From the NCBI GenBank assembly GCA_028826165.1, contig JAPDFW010000083.1, forward strand, positions 186,001-250,000: a DNA stretch of 64,000 bases, in the 5' to 3' direction. Positions 1 through 11,055 of this stretch are shown one piece after another; position 1 is the stretch's first letter, and the number at the start of each line of letters is the position of its first letter. The DNA comes from Anaeramoeba ignava. Taxonomy: Eukaryota > Metamonada > Anaeramoebidae. Position numbers and translations under genes: made by a program. Under the pieces are notes generated by a model, which saw only the letters and a list, made by a program, of their open reading frames with translations, ran no database searches and was not told where the DNA came from.

Positions 1-13
1 TTTTTATTATTAG

Positions 14-2646
14 AAAAAATCAAATTTTCCAGTTGGAAAAATTCATATTTCTATCTCTAAAATTTATCCAAATGAAGAACCAAATATTGAAGAATATCCA
101 ATTCAACTTAAAAATGAAAAAGTATATCAACCAACTCTTGTGATTGCAACTCGACTTACAACAAATAACAAATTTAAAATTCGACCAAATTTATTAACAA
201 TACCAATCATTCTTGAAAAAATTGATTATTTTGAAGCCAAAAGAAAAGGAGAAGAAAGAGAAATTTATTCATCTCAAAAATATTCAGAATTCACTAATTT
301 AACAAGTTTAGTTTCAATAACAGAATATGGTTCAGAAAGTGAAAAACAAAGTGATTTAGACAGTAAAGAAATTGATAACGAAAATTTTCCTGCTCTTTTA
401 GAAGATCTCCAAAAACTTCAAAAACATTATGAAGATCTTAAACTTCATGGAGCAAATACAAAAAACGGTGAACAAATAACTGAAACAACACAACCCAAAA
501 AAATAATAAAAGAAAAATCAGTTCCAGTAATCATATCATCTCCATCTTCAAAAGAATTAAGTTCTTTTAGTGATGATTTACTTCCTAAGGATGATAATAA
601 TAATGAAAATAATAACAATAATAATAATAATGAAAATAATGAAAATAATGAAAATAATAATGATGATTTACAACAAAATCAATTTGAAATATCACAAGAA
701 AAAAATCAAAATCAAAATCAAAATCAAAATGAAAATCTTGACAAAATTCATAAAATAAATGATTTCAAAATTGAAAATAAGCCACCAGTAAACATCAATA
801 ACATTTATTCAGATATTGATTTAGTTTTTGAGTCTGTTGACGAATCTCAAAATTTTGATCAATTACAATCACAATTTGAACAGAAACAAAGTTCATTAAG
901 TAGAGAAGTAGAAAGCATACAAACATCTCAAAGAACTGAATCAGCTAAAAGAAGAAGGTTGATTGAAGAACAAAGAGATGGAATTGAAAAAAATAAATTG
1001 AAGATTATCCGTCTTAATGGACAATTACGTTTAATAGAGCTTTTAAGAAAAGAACGTTTTTTAATTGAAAACACCCTTTATTTTAATGAATATGGTTTTT
1101 CAAATGGATTTCCTATTTCAGTTTGTTTGATTATTAAGTTTTTAATTAAGTTTCAAGCTTTTTCCTTTCAAAATCAAATTTTATCTTCTGAAATTGCAAA
1201 TTCATTTAAATTACTTATTCGTGTTTCCAGAAAAAGTGAAGAAGAAATTGTTAAATTCACTTCTTTTTTGTTTTTTTTTCTAAATTGGGTATATCAAGAA
1301 ATTAAAGAAGGAATTGATTCAAAACAAAATCAAAATCAAAATCAAAGTGAAAAACAAAATCAAAATGAAAATCAAAATCAAAATCAAAATCAAAATCAAA
1401 ATCAAAAGTGAAAATCAAAGTGAAAATGAAAATCAAAATCAAAATCAAAATCAAAATCAAAATGAAAATGAAAATGAAAATGAAAATGAAAATGAAAATG
1501 AAAATAAAAATGAAAATCAAAATAAAAATGAAAATGAAAATGAAAATCAAAATGAAAATGAAAATGAAAATCAATTTGAAAAACAAAAACAAAATATTAT
1601 ATATCAATTTAAAGAAGAAATAATAGATCTATTTTCTGAAGTATTAAGTTATTACCTTGTAGTAATCTCAAACCAAACAAAATTTTTTATTCGAAGGATA
1701 TTTTTCGGAACATTAAATCGAAAAAGCAAATCTCAAAAATCAAGATATGAAAATCCCAAAGAAAGAGAAAACCTTTTAGATTACTTTTCAGTTGAAGAAT
1801 TAATCAATCATTTAGAAGAAATAATTTATACACTGAGTTCAAATTTTATTCCAAATGAAATAATTAATATATTTCTTGATTATCTTTTTGAAATTGTTGA
1901 TGATGCAATTATTTCTAAATTATTAATTTTCTCAAGATATTGCAACAAAGAAAGAGGAGAACATATTGATTTATGTATTTCAAAAATAGATGATTGGTGT
2001 AATAAAAATGGACATTCTAATTTAGTGTATTTTTTATTGATAATTTTTTCAAATCAAATAATTGTTTTTGTTTTTTGAATTAATTATAATTATTATTATT
2101 TACTTTAATATTAATAGTCAAAAATTATCTCAATCACGTGAAATTTCACAATTATTTATACAAAATTTTCAATCGTTACTTTCTCCAAATTCAATTAAAA
2201 CATCTTCTATTTCTCAAGATAAATTTGCTCAATTAAAAGAAAATTTTGGAATTATTGAGTAAATAAAAAAAAATCAAAATAATATTTTAATAATATTTAT
2301 TTATTTATTTATTTACTAACTAATTAATTTCAAAAAAAAACTATAAATAAATTCATAAATATAACAAAATTCAAAAAATAATTAAAGAAATACTCCTAAA
2401 CCAAAAACATTAGTTGATCAAATTGAGACTCAAAAAAAAGTTGAACCTGAAATCAAGCTCAGTTTAACTAAAAAAAGTTTTAATTATTTTAAACAACAAA
2501 TAAAATCTATGAATTTTTCAATTTATTCAATTGAAGGTTGGGATAGAACTCCAATTCCAAAAAAATTAAGTGATCATCAAGAATTTGGATTTTTAAGTGA
2601 AACTGATGAAATATTAAGAATGCATTTCAGAGATTCAAAAAAATAA
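14..2646 (+). CDS. C2 (NT-type)-coiled coil-DIL domain protein, 5' end outside window
   Basis: The gene enters from the left through a 3' splice site (TTATTATTAG, ending at 13). Exons read as 14-2026, 2118-2258 and 2388-2646, joined by GT-AG introns with matching phase. About 803 residues are visible. The first ~70 look like the end of an NT-type C2 domain (PVGKIHISIS, then a strand ending TLVIATRL). Charged and Asn-rich sequence follows, then a coiled coil near residues 290-350. Next is a DIL (myosin V globular tail-like) region: NGFPISVC at its start and, after an N/Q/E-rich insert (about 436-525), FLDYLFEI to KIDDWC, which match the NGxPA and LxxWC-type blocks of DIL. DIL domains bind cargo or membrane adaptors, so a cortical or vesicle linker role is inferred. 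The frame breaks once, in the A run at 1404-1407, where one extra A relative to the next repeat unit (1414-1425) makes TGA at 1409-1411. Confidence 0.7.
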
Positions 2647-2868
2647 TTCAGGAAAAAAAAACAAAGAATCTTTTTTAAAAATAATATTTTGGAATAATCT
2701 CCTTTTTTTTTTTTTACTTTTTTTTAATCTTTTTTTAATCTTTTTTTAATCTTTTTTTCCTTTCTAAATCAAAAATGAAATCAAAATTAATTTTTTTCAT
2801 TTTTCATTTTTCATTTTTCTTTTTTCATTTTTCATTTTTCATTTTTCTTTTTTCATTTTTCTTTTTTC
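2647..2868 (+). promoter_or_regulatory. Intergenic T-rich tract with repeated TTTTTCATTTTT before the USP gene
   Basis: This gap lies between the DIL gene stop and the inferred USP start. It holds four CTTTTTTTAAT-like units (about 2716-2760) and then, at 2796-2868, a run of TTTTTCAT and TTTTTCTT units in the sense of the downstream gene. The same orientation-specific tract precedes most starts in the window. It is probably 5' UTR or core promoter sequence. No TATA box stands out from the A/T background. Confidence 0.4.
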
Positions 2869-5800
2869 ATGTAAAAAAATAAAAATAACAAAAATAAAAG
2901 CTTAATTTATTTTGATTTATTAAATTTTCTTACTTAAAATTATTTTCTAATACTTTTTTCTAAATTAATTAGGAGATCTATTTATTTTTATCAAAAAGAG
3001 AATTTAAACCATTTAAATCAAAATACAAACCAAAATTTAAATCAAAATTCAAACCAAAATTTAAACCAAAATACAAACCAAAATTCAAATCAAAAATTAA
3101 ATGAAAATTTAAATGAAAATTTAAATCAAAATTTAAACCAAAATTCAAATGAAAATTCAAATGAAAATTCAAATGATAAATTAAATCAAAATACAAACCG
3201 AAATTTAAATCAAAATTCAAATCAAAATTTAAATGAAAATTTAAATGATAAATTAAATCAAAACTCAAACCAAAATTTAAACCAAAATACAAACCAAAAT
3301 TTAAATCAAAACTCAAATCAAAATTTAAATGAAAATTCAAATGAAAATTTAAACCAAAATTCAAATCAAAATTCAAATCAAAATTTAAACCAAAATTCAA
3401 ATCAAAATTTAAACCAAAATTCAAATGATAAATTAAATCAAAATTTAAACCAAAATTCAAATCAAAATTTAAACCAAAATTCAAATCAAAATTTAAATCA
3501 AAATTTAAATCAAAATTCAAATCAAAATTCAAATGATAAATTAAATCAAAATTCAAATCAAAATTCAAATGATAATTTAAATCAAAATTCAAATGAAAAT
3601 TCAAATGAAAATTTAAATCAAAATTTAAATGAAAATTCAAATCAAAATTCAAACCAAAATTCAAAATCAAAATTTAAATCAAAATTCAAATGATAATTTA
3701 AATCAAAATTCAAATGAAAATTCAAATGAAAATTTAAATCAAAATTTAAATGAAAATTCAAATCAAAATTTAAATGAAAATTTAAATGAAAATTCAAATG
3801 AAAATTCAAATGAAAATTCAAATCAAAATTCAAATGAAAATTTAAATGAAAAAAAAGAATTCAAATTAATTCGAGAACAAAATAAATTAAATTTTCCTGG
3901 TGAAGAAATATATTTATTAAGTAAAAACTGGTATCAAAAATGGAAAAATTTTGTTTCATCAAAAAATTTCCGAAAAGAAAATTCACCAGGACCAATCGAT
4001 AATTCTGATTTAATAGAAAATCATAATAAATTAAGAGAAGGACTTTCAGAGGATGAATATTTAAAATTATCAAAACAAGAATGGGATTTTCTTTATTTAA
4101 GGTAGAAAGAAAAATTGATTTAAAAAAATTGATTTAAAAAAATTGATTTAAAAAAATTGATTTAAAAAAATTGATTTAAAAAAATTGATTTAAAAAAATT
4201 GATTTAAAAAAATTGATAAAGATATCCTGGTGGTATAGAAATAATAAAGAAATCTCATTTTTTAATAGATGATCCAAATTATGTTGAAATTTATCCTTTA
4301 AAAATTCAAGTTTATTTCGACAATAGCAATTTCCAATCAAAATATATCAATTTTAATAATAAAGATAAAATTATTGATGTCAAAGAAAAAATTAGACAAC
4401 TTTTTGGAATCAACAAAAAATGTATTTATATTTATATTTATATTTATATATTTATATTTATATATTTATATTTATATTATTTAGTTACTTTAACACACAA
4501 AGCATTTCTCTCAAGTGAATTAATAGATAATGAAAAAACTCTTGAGGATAATGGAGTAGATAATTTTTCGAAATTATTAATCCATATCAAAAAAAAAAAA
4601 AAAAAGTTAGTGATTCAAATTAAATTCATTTATTTATTTTAGTAATTTACACAAAAATTGTTTTAATGAATAGAATACAAACTTATAAAGAGATTAGTCA
4701 AAAATTAGATGATGATCCAAATTCAGATCTTAAATTACCTGATTTATTTTATTCTCAACATACAAGTCAAGAATATGATTACGATTACAATTACAATAAC
4801 AATAACAATAACAATAACAATAACAATAACAATAACAATAACAATAATGGTATTGATAATGATAACTATCTCTATAATTATTTTAATTCAAATAGCCAAT
4901 ATGATTATGAAGCAAAATATACAAAATGTGGATTAACAGGATTATTAAATTCTCAAAATAATTGTTTCTTAAATTCGACTTTACAAGCTCTTTTTAATAC
5001 AACACCATTAACTGATTATTTTCTCTCAGAATTATATAAGGATGAAATTAATACACAAAATCCGATTGGAATGAAAGGAGAAATTGCAGAGGAATTTGCA
5101 TATCTAGTTAGAAATGTAAAATATCAAGGAAAAAAAATATTGATATTTATATTTATATTTATATTTATATTGATATTTATATAATTTGCATTTTCAGATT
5201 TGGACAGGATTACATGAATCTCTTAGTACAATTAAATTAAAAGATCTTATCGGAAAATATGCACCACAATTTGCAGGAGAATCACAACAAGATGCACAAG
5301 AATTATGTGCATTTTTATTAGATGGATTGCATGAAGATTTAAATAGAATTTTAAAAAAGCCAACAACAGAACCAATCAAAGGATATGATCGACCTGACGA
5401 AGAAATTGCAAAAGAGTCTTGGGAAAAATACAAATCAAGGAATTCATCAATTATTGTGGATTTATTCCAAGGATTGTTAAAATCAACTCTTGTTTGTCCT
5501 GAATGTAAAATTTACTCAAAATCATTTGATCCAGTTATGTATATATCACTTCCTATTCCACAAACCAAGACTTGGGATTTTGATGTTACTTTTGCATTCC
5601 AAGATCCACAAAAAGTCCCAAGAAGGTATTCACTTCATTTTGAAAATAAATTATCATTAGATATTCTTAATCAAAAATTATCCGAATTAACTGGAGTTTC
5701 AAAGGATTCAATTTTAATTGTTGAAATTGAATATGGAAAAATTTGGCAGAAAATTACAACATCAAAGAAGATTAAGGAGATATTACCATTTGACAAAATA

Positions 5801-7568
5801 TTTGCATATGAGATTGGAAATTCAAATTTAAATGAAAATGTCAACAATTCAAAAATGATCCAAATTTTTGTTTCTCAATCAAAATTGCATTTTAATAAGA
5901 CAAACTTCATTAATCCTATTGAGAGGGAAAAAATTTCATATCCATTAGTTCTTTCATTGAAAAAAGGACTTATTCACAAAGAAGAATTTAATAACCAAAT
6001 TCTCAAATTAGCATCAAGATTCATTCCTTATGATATAAATTTAATTGATGAAATCCAATCAAAATTTAAAGAGAAGGAAAATTTAGCACAAAAAAAAGAA
6101 ATTACAAAACAACAAAAGAACGAAAAACGCAGAAAAGAAAGAGAACTCAAAAGAAAGAAAAGAGAATTAAAAAGGAAATCAATTTATGATATCGAAGGAG
6201 ATTTATCATCTTCACAAAAGAAAAGCCGAACCAATCTAGTGGATTCAAATGATGGACAAGGATATATCTTTTCTGATTCTAAAAATGATTATGGATTGAA
6301 TATTTCATCTCCAAAAAACATATTAAATCAAAATGCAATTGAAGAAACAATAATTCAGGCAATAGACAAATATGAAAACAGTAACAACAATAACAACAAG
6401 AGCAACCAAGAAGGTAGAGCAAAAATACTATCATTTTTTATGAGAATAGCATTTAAAAAGTTTATTAACAAACACACAAATACTTTAAATTTTGAATTTC
6501 TTTAAAAAAAAAAAAAAAACTAATTAGTTAATCGAATTTTAGAAACAAATAATGTTGATGAGAATAATCTTTTTCCAGATTCTTTTTCAGATTCTTTTTC
6601 GGATTCTTTTTCAGATGTCGATTATAATTATCAATTTCTTTCAAACCAAGAAATTCTCACTAAATTATGTGAAGAATCAGGATTTAAATATGGAGTTTGT
6701 CAACCCTTTTACAATATTTTCAAAAAAAGTGGAAATGGATTAAAAAATGAACTTGAAACAACTTTTGAAGTCAATGATGGAGATGAATTTGAAATTGAAT
6801 GGAATCCAAATTTAACCAAATATTTAATTTCAGATGAAATGTTTGAAAAAGAAGAAAAGGATATATCTTATAATTATGCATCTAATTTTACCAAGAAAAT
6901 CGATGAAAGCCAAGAAATCAATCTTCAAGTGTGTTTCAATAATTTTTTAAAGGAAGAAAAGCTTGGGAAAAACGATCCTTGGTTTTGTCCCATTTGTAAA
7001 AAAAATGTTCGAGCATCAAAGAAAATTGATTTGTGGAATTTACCCAAAATTTTAATAATTCATTTGAAAAGATTTTCTTTTGAATCAAATATTCGCTCGA
7101 AAATTAATGATTATATTGATTTTCCGCTTGATTTGGATCTCAATGAATTTTTAAAAAATCCACAAGAATTTCCTCCAAAATATCATTTATATGCTGTTGT
7201 AAATCATTTTGAATTCTCAAATGGTGGACATTATACAACATTTGCAAAAAATAAGATCCAGAATCGTTGGTATTGCTTTTAACGATAGTGTTGTTTATGA
7301 AATTGATGAAAATCAAATTAAATCTTCAACTGCTTACATATTATTTTATGAGAGAGAAGAACCAAATCATTTCAATTTTGAAAGAAAAAAACCGACAAAA
7401 GTTGATTTTGATTTACATTTCGATATTAACAATCCATTAGAAAAAGAATTAAATCAATTTGATGAAGAAAATGGAAATGGAAATGAAAATGAAATTGATA
7501 TTGATATTGATATCGATAATCAATATAATTTTAATGATGATTCAGATTTTCTTAATGATTCTCAATGA
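2869..7568 (+). CDS. Ubiquitin-specific protease, USP4/11/15 type (DUSP-UBL-USP)
   Basis: This is a deubiquitinating cysteine protease. Inferred exons are 2869-2870, 2973-4101, 4222-4421, 4485-4605, 4643-5115, 5198-6413 and 6543-7568, about 1,387 residues after correction. Order: an Asn/Gln repeat (~6-290), DUSP (WYQKW, then PGPIDN and YPGGIEI, split by intron), UBL, an Asn run, and the USP domain. The Cys box is [19 protein letters not shown], with catalytic Cys near 591. [10 protein letters not shown] and [18 protein letters not shown] match USP4/15 closely. A Lys/Arg-rich insert separates the two USP halves. Zinc pairs CPEC and CPIC are present, the His box is GGHYTTF and the final Asp lies in CFNDS. 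Three frame problems all sit in homopolymers: an extra A at 3663-3666, an A17 run at 4589-4605 one base off phase, and an extra T at 7277-7280 just before the catalytic Asp. An alternative start is the ATG at 3629, which avoids the first problem. Confidence 0.85.
4102..4221 (+). repeat. USP intron with about seven GATTTAAAAAAATT units
   Basis: The intron opens GTAGAA and closes ATAAAG. Nearly all of it is a 14-bp unit, GATTTAAAAAAATT, repeated about seven times. Removing it joins AG to A (Arg) and restores the DUSP sequence LYLRYPGG, so its intron status is well supported. Confidence 0.75.
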
Positions 7569-7657
7569 AGAAAATTCAAAAATTTTCATTTTATTAAATT
7601 ATTTATTTTTCGTTTTTTGGTGTAAAAATGGAAATCTTTTCCAAAATGAATTTTTTT

Positions 7658-10600
7658 TTAGAAAAAATTTTTAAACGGTTCTTCTTCTTGGAGTGCATTT
7701 TGAACATCTTCTGGATCAACATTTAAAGAAATTTTTTGAAATAGGAAAGTTTTTCCTTCAATTAAAATTAATCGAGAATTAGCTATTTCGAATAAAAAAA
7801 TTAATTAAAATAAATTTAATATTTTTAAAGAAATTCTTTAGTTTATTTGAATTATTTTACATAAATTATTCAATATAATTGCAAAAGAAGGAATCAAAAC
7901 ACTTTCAATTTGATACAATCTGCAAAAACCCAAATAACGTTGAAACAAAATAGAAGTTTCAACAAAAACACCACCATTAACATTTAACTCTTTAACGATT
8001 GAAGAAATTGCAATTTTTTCATGAAGCGACAGATTTTGTATTGCCAAAACATAACCAGAAACAAGCATTTCTTGGATAGCTTTTGATACGTGGCACATTA
8101 AGACTTGATCCTTTTGATTTATTTCTTTATTTATTTTTTGATCCACTTTTTGATCCACTTTTTGATTTATTTCTTTATTTATTTTTTGATTAATTTTTTG
8201 ATTAATTTTTGATCCACTTTTTGATCCATTTGAGCAATTTCAATTGCACGACGGAAAACCTCAAGAGCTCTTCGAGCGTCACCTGAAACAGCAGCAATCT
8301 TTCGAGAACCAAGCTCGATTGCATCTGGAGAGAAGATATTAAGAGAAGCTAAACGGGAAGATACAATTTGAGTAATTTGTTCACGAGAATAAGGTTGGAA
8401 AGAGACATGAACTAATCCAAGTCTACTTTGTATTTTTGGAAGTAATTTTTCAGGAAGATCCATTGTGTTTGATATCCCAATTACGCTTAGCCTTGAGTTT
8501 TTAATTCTTGGCCAATCAAATAAATTGTAAACAACCTTTTGGTTTCTTGTTACTAAAAGATCTAATTCATCTATTATTAAGATCATATACTGTTTTTTTT
8601 CTTTTTGATTTTTGGATCCAAAAAAATTTGCTAAAGCATCTGGTGCTTTTGTTAGTGGAATTTTTTTGTTTTTGATTTTTTCATAAAGAGTTGTGTATAA
8701 ATGTTGTGGTGTTTGTAATTTTGCTGCGTTGATTTGAATCAAAAGAAATTTTGGGAATTTTGACTTTTTTTGGAGTCTTGTTGTTGCTTCATGAACAGTA
8801 GCTGTTTTGCCTGTTCCTGGCATTCCAGAAATGTCTAATATTTTTTGGATAAATTATTTTTTGAATAAATTATTTTTTGAATTTAATATTTTTTGGAATT
8901 AATTATTTTTTGAATTAATTATTTTTTGAATAAATTATTTTTTTAATTTAATATTTTTGGAATTATTTATTTTTGGAATTAAATATTTTTTGGAATTAAA
9001 TATTTTTTGAATTAAATATTTTTTGAATAAATTATTTTTGGAATAAATTATTTTTGGAATTAATTATTTTTTGAATTAATTTATTTTTGGAATTAATTAT
9101 TTTTGAATTAAATATTTTTTGGAATAAATTATTTTTGAATTAAATATTTTTTGAATAAATTATTTTTGAATTTATTATTTTTTGAATAAATTATTTTTGG
9201 AATTAATTATTTTTGAATTAATTATTTTTTGAATTAATTATTTTTGGAATTAATTATTTTTGAATAAATTATTTTTGGAATGAATTATTTTTGGAATTAT
9301 TTATTTTTTGAATAAATTATTTTTTGAATTATTTATTTTTTGGAATGAATTATTTTTTGAATTAAATATTTTTTGAATTAATTATTTTTGGAATTAATTA
9401 TTTTTGAATTATTTTTGAATTAAATTATTTTTGGAATTATTTATTTTTTGGAATAAATTATTTTTGAATTAATTATTTTTGGAATAAATTTATTTTTGAA
9501 TTTATAAATTCTAACATAAACATCTTCCATCTAAATTTTCACCAACTGATTTTTTAATAAATGAATATATTTGTTTCATTTCAGATTCTCTACAAGGTAG
9601 AGTTTCTGGAATTGAAGATATCTAAACGAATAAAAATCGGATAAATTTAAATTTTTTTAAAATGAATAAAATGAATAAATTTAAATTTATTTTTTACTTG
9701 TAATTTTTCTCGTGCAAGTTCAAAAGAATTAACTTCATTTTGTGATTTTATTTTTCGGTTTTTTTCTTGAAATAAAACTTTTGCTTTTCTCTTTTTTGAA
9801 TTTTTATTTGTTTGAGAATTAGTTTTTTTTGGAACTTCATTAAACAAACGAATTCTTGCATTTTTATTTGATTGTGATCTTGTTTGGATTCCTTGATGAA
9901 GAAGATATCTTGGTGAATTTGCTGTTGGTGTTTTTTGTGTTTCAAGAATTGATATTGCAATTTGTTGAGGTGTTTCTAATATTTCATGTAATAAAATTTG
10001 ATTTGATTCTAAAAGAAATCGAAAACGTGAAATGTAATGATTTTTATGTTTTAGAAATTTTTTTTCTGAAAAATGTAATTTGCATTTTTTGTCAAGTTTT
10101 TCAGTTTTAAAAATTTGAAGTGTTGCTAAATTTGAAGATTCTTTGATTTCTATTAATTCTATTTTAATCAATATTAAAATAATAAAATATAAAAATATTA
10201 AATATTAAATATTAAATATAAAATAATGAAATAATAAATATTAAATATTAAATATTAAATATAAAAATATTCAATATTTAATATTAAATATTAAATATTA
10301 AAATATTAAATATTAAAATATTAAAATATTTAATATTCAATATAAAATATTCAATATAAAATATTAAATATTAAATATTAAAATATTAAAATAATGAATA
10401 TTAAATATTAAATATTAAATATTAAATATTAAATATTAAATATTAAATATTAAAATATAAAAATATTAAATATAAAATATTAAAATATTAAATATTAAAT
10501 ATAAAATATAAAATATTAAAATATTAAATATTAAAATATTAAATATTAAATATAAAATATTAAATATTAAAATATTAAATATAAAAATATTAAATATTAA

Positions 10601-10962
10601 ATATAAAATATTAAAATATTAAATATTAAATATTAAATCAATTATTAACCATTCTGATATTTTGATTTGATTTTTGGAGCATTAGGATAAATCTTTTTGA
10701 AAAGATTAAAAGCAATGAAATATCTTCCTGAAACAAAATTTTGTTTTTCTTCTTTTATAATTTGAGTAATTTGAATAACTTGAGTTTTATGAGATTTTAA
10801 AAGAGCAAAATCTCCAATTTGAAACGTTAATTTTATTTTTGTTGTTTCTTTTTTCTTTTCTTTTTTCTTTTCTTTAATTAAAACAGAAGAATAATATTTT
10901 TTATTTCCTTTAATTTGATTAGGTTTTTGTTTATATTTAATTTGAACTGTTTGTTTTTTCAT
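7658..10962 (-). CDS. ORC1: Origin recognition complex subunit 1 (BAH + AAA+ + winged helix)
   Basis: This is the large ORC subunit, the ATPase that binds origins and loads MCM with CDC6. Exons on the minus strand are 10962-10650, 10158-9698, 9621-9516, 8834-7861 and 7782-7658. With one base restored they total 660 codons. A BAH domain spans exons 1-2. ETLPCRE leads to Walker A, GMPGTGKT, split across an intron at CLY|ISG. Walker B is LIIDELDLL, followed by FDWP, SNTMDLPE, SRLGL and SGDARRAL, all typical ORC1 signatures that distinguish it from CDC6. After the AAA+ lid comes a short repeat of INQK/VDQK, then a winged-helix domain (HVSKAIQEM to GFCRLYQIE) and a conserved tail ending EDVQNAL. 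The frame breaks at the T run 8206-8210 (five T; neighbouring repeat units have six), so the AAA+ part seems to stop at 8179. The gene ends 89 bp from the convergent USP stop. Confidence 0.9.
8835..9515 (-). repeat. ORC1 intron 3 filled with a degenerate AATTATTTTTTG repeat
   Basis: This intron of 681 nt lies between the exon ending CLY and the exon starting ISGMPGTGKT. Apart from its ends it is a short degenerate unit, read on the plus strand as GAATTAATTATTTTT or GAATAAATTATTTTT. The donor is GTTAGA and the acceptor ATTAG on the gene strand. No ORF or RNA structure was seen. Confidence 0.8.
10159..10649 (-). repeat. ORC1 intron 1 filled with an ATTAAAT repeat
   Basis: This 491-nt intron interrupts the BAH domain; the join is AAT G|AA, giving YQNELIEI. 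Its interior (about 10180-10640) is almost wholly ATTAAAT/ATAAAAT units. The unit differs from that of intron 3 of the same gene. Confidence 0.8.
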
Positions 10963-11055
10963 TTTAAAATGTTTTTTATTAAAGGCAGTTTGAAAATCAA
11001 AAAAAACAACAAAAAAAATTGAAAAAAAAAAAAGAATTTTGATTTAATTTTGTAA

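Noticed and set aside
1404-7280. Programmed +1 frameshifting of the Euplotes kind
   Set aside because: Two sites (CAA AAG TGA and TTT TAA) look suitable, but ORC1 and PP2C need the opposite correction and not at stops, and every site is a homopolymer. Kept only as a check under the frameshift finding.
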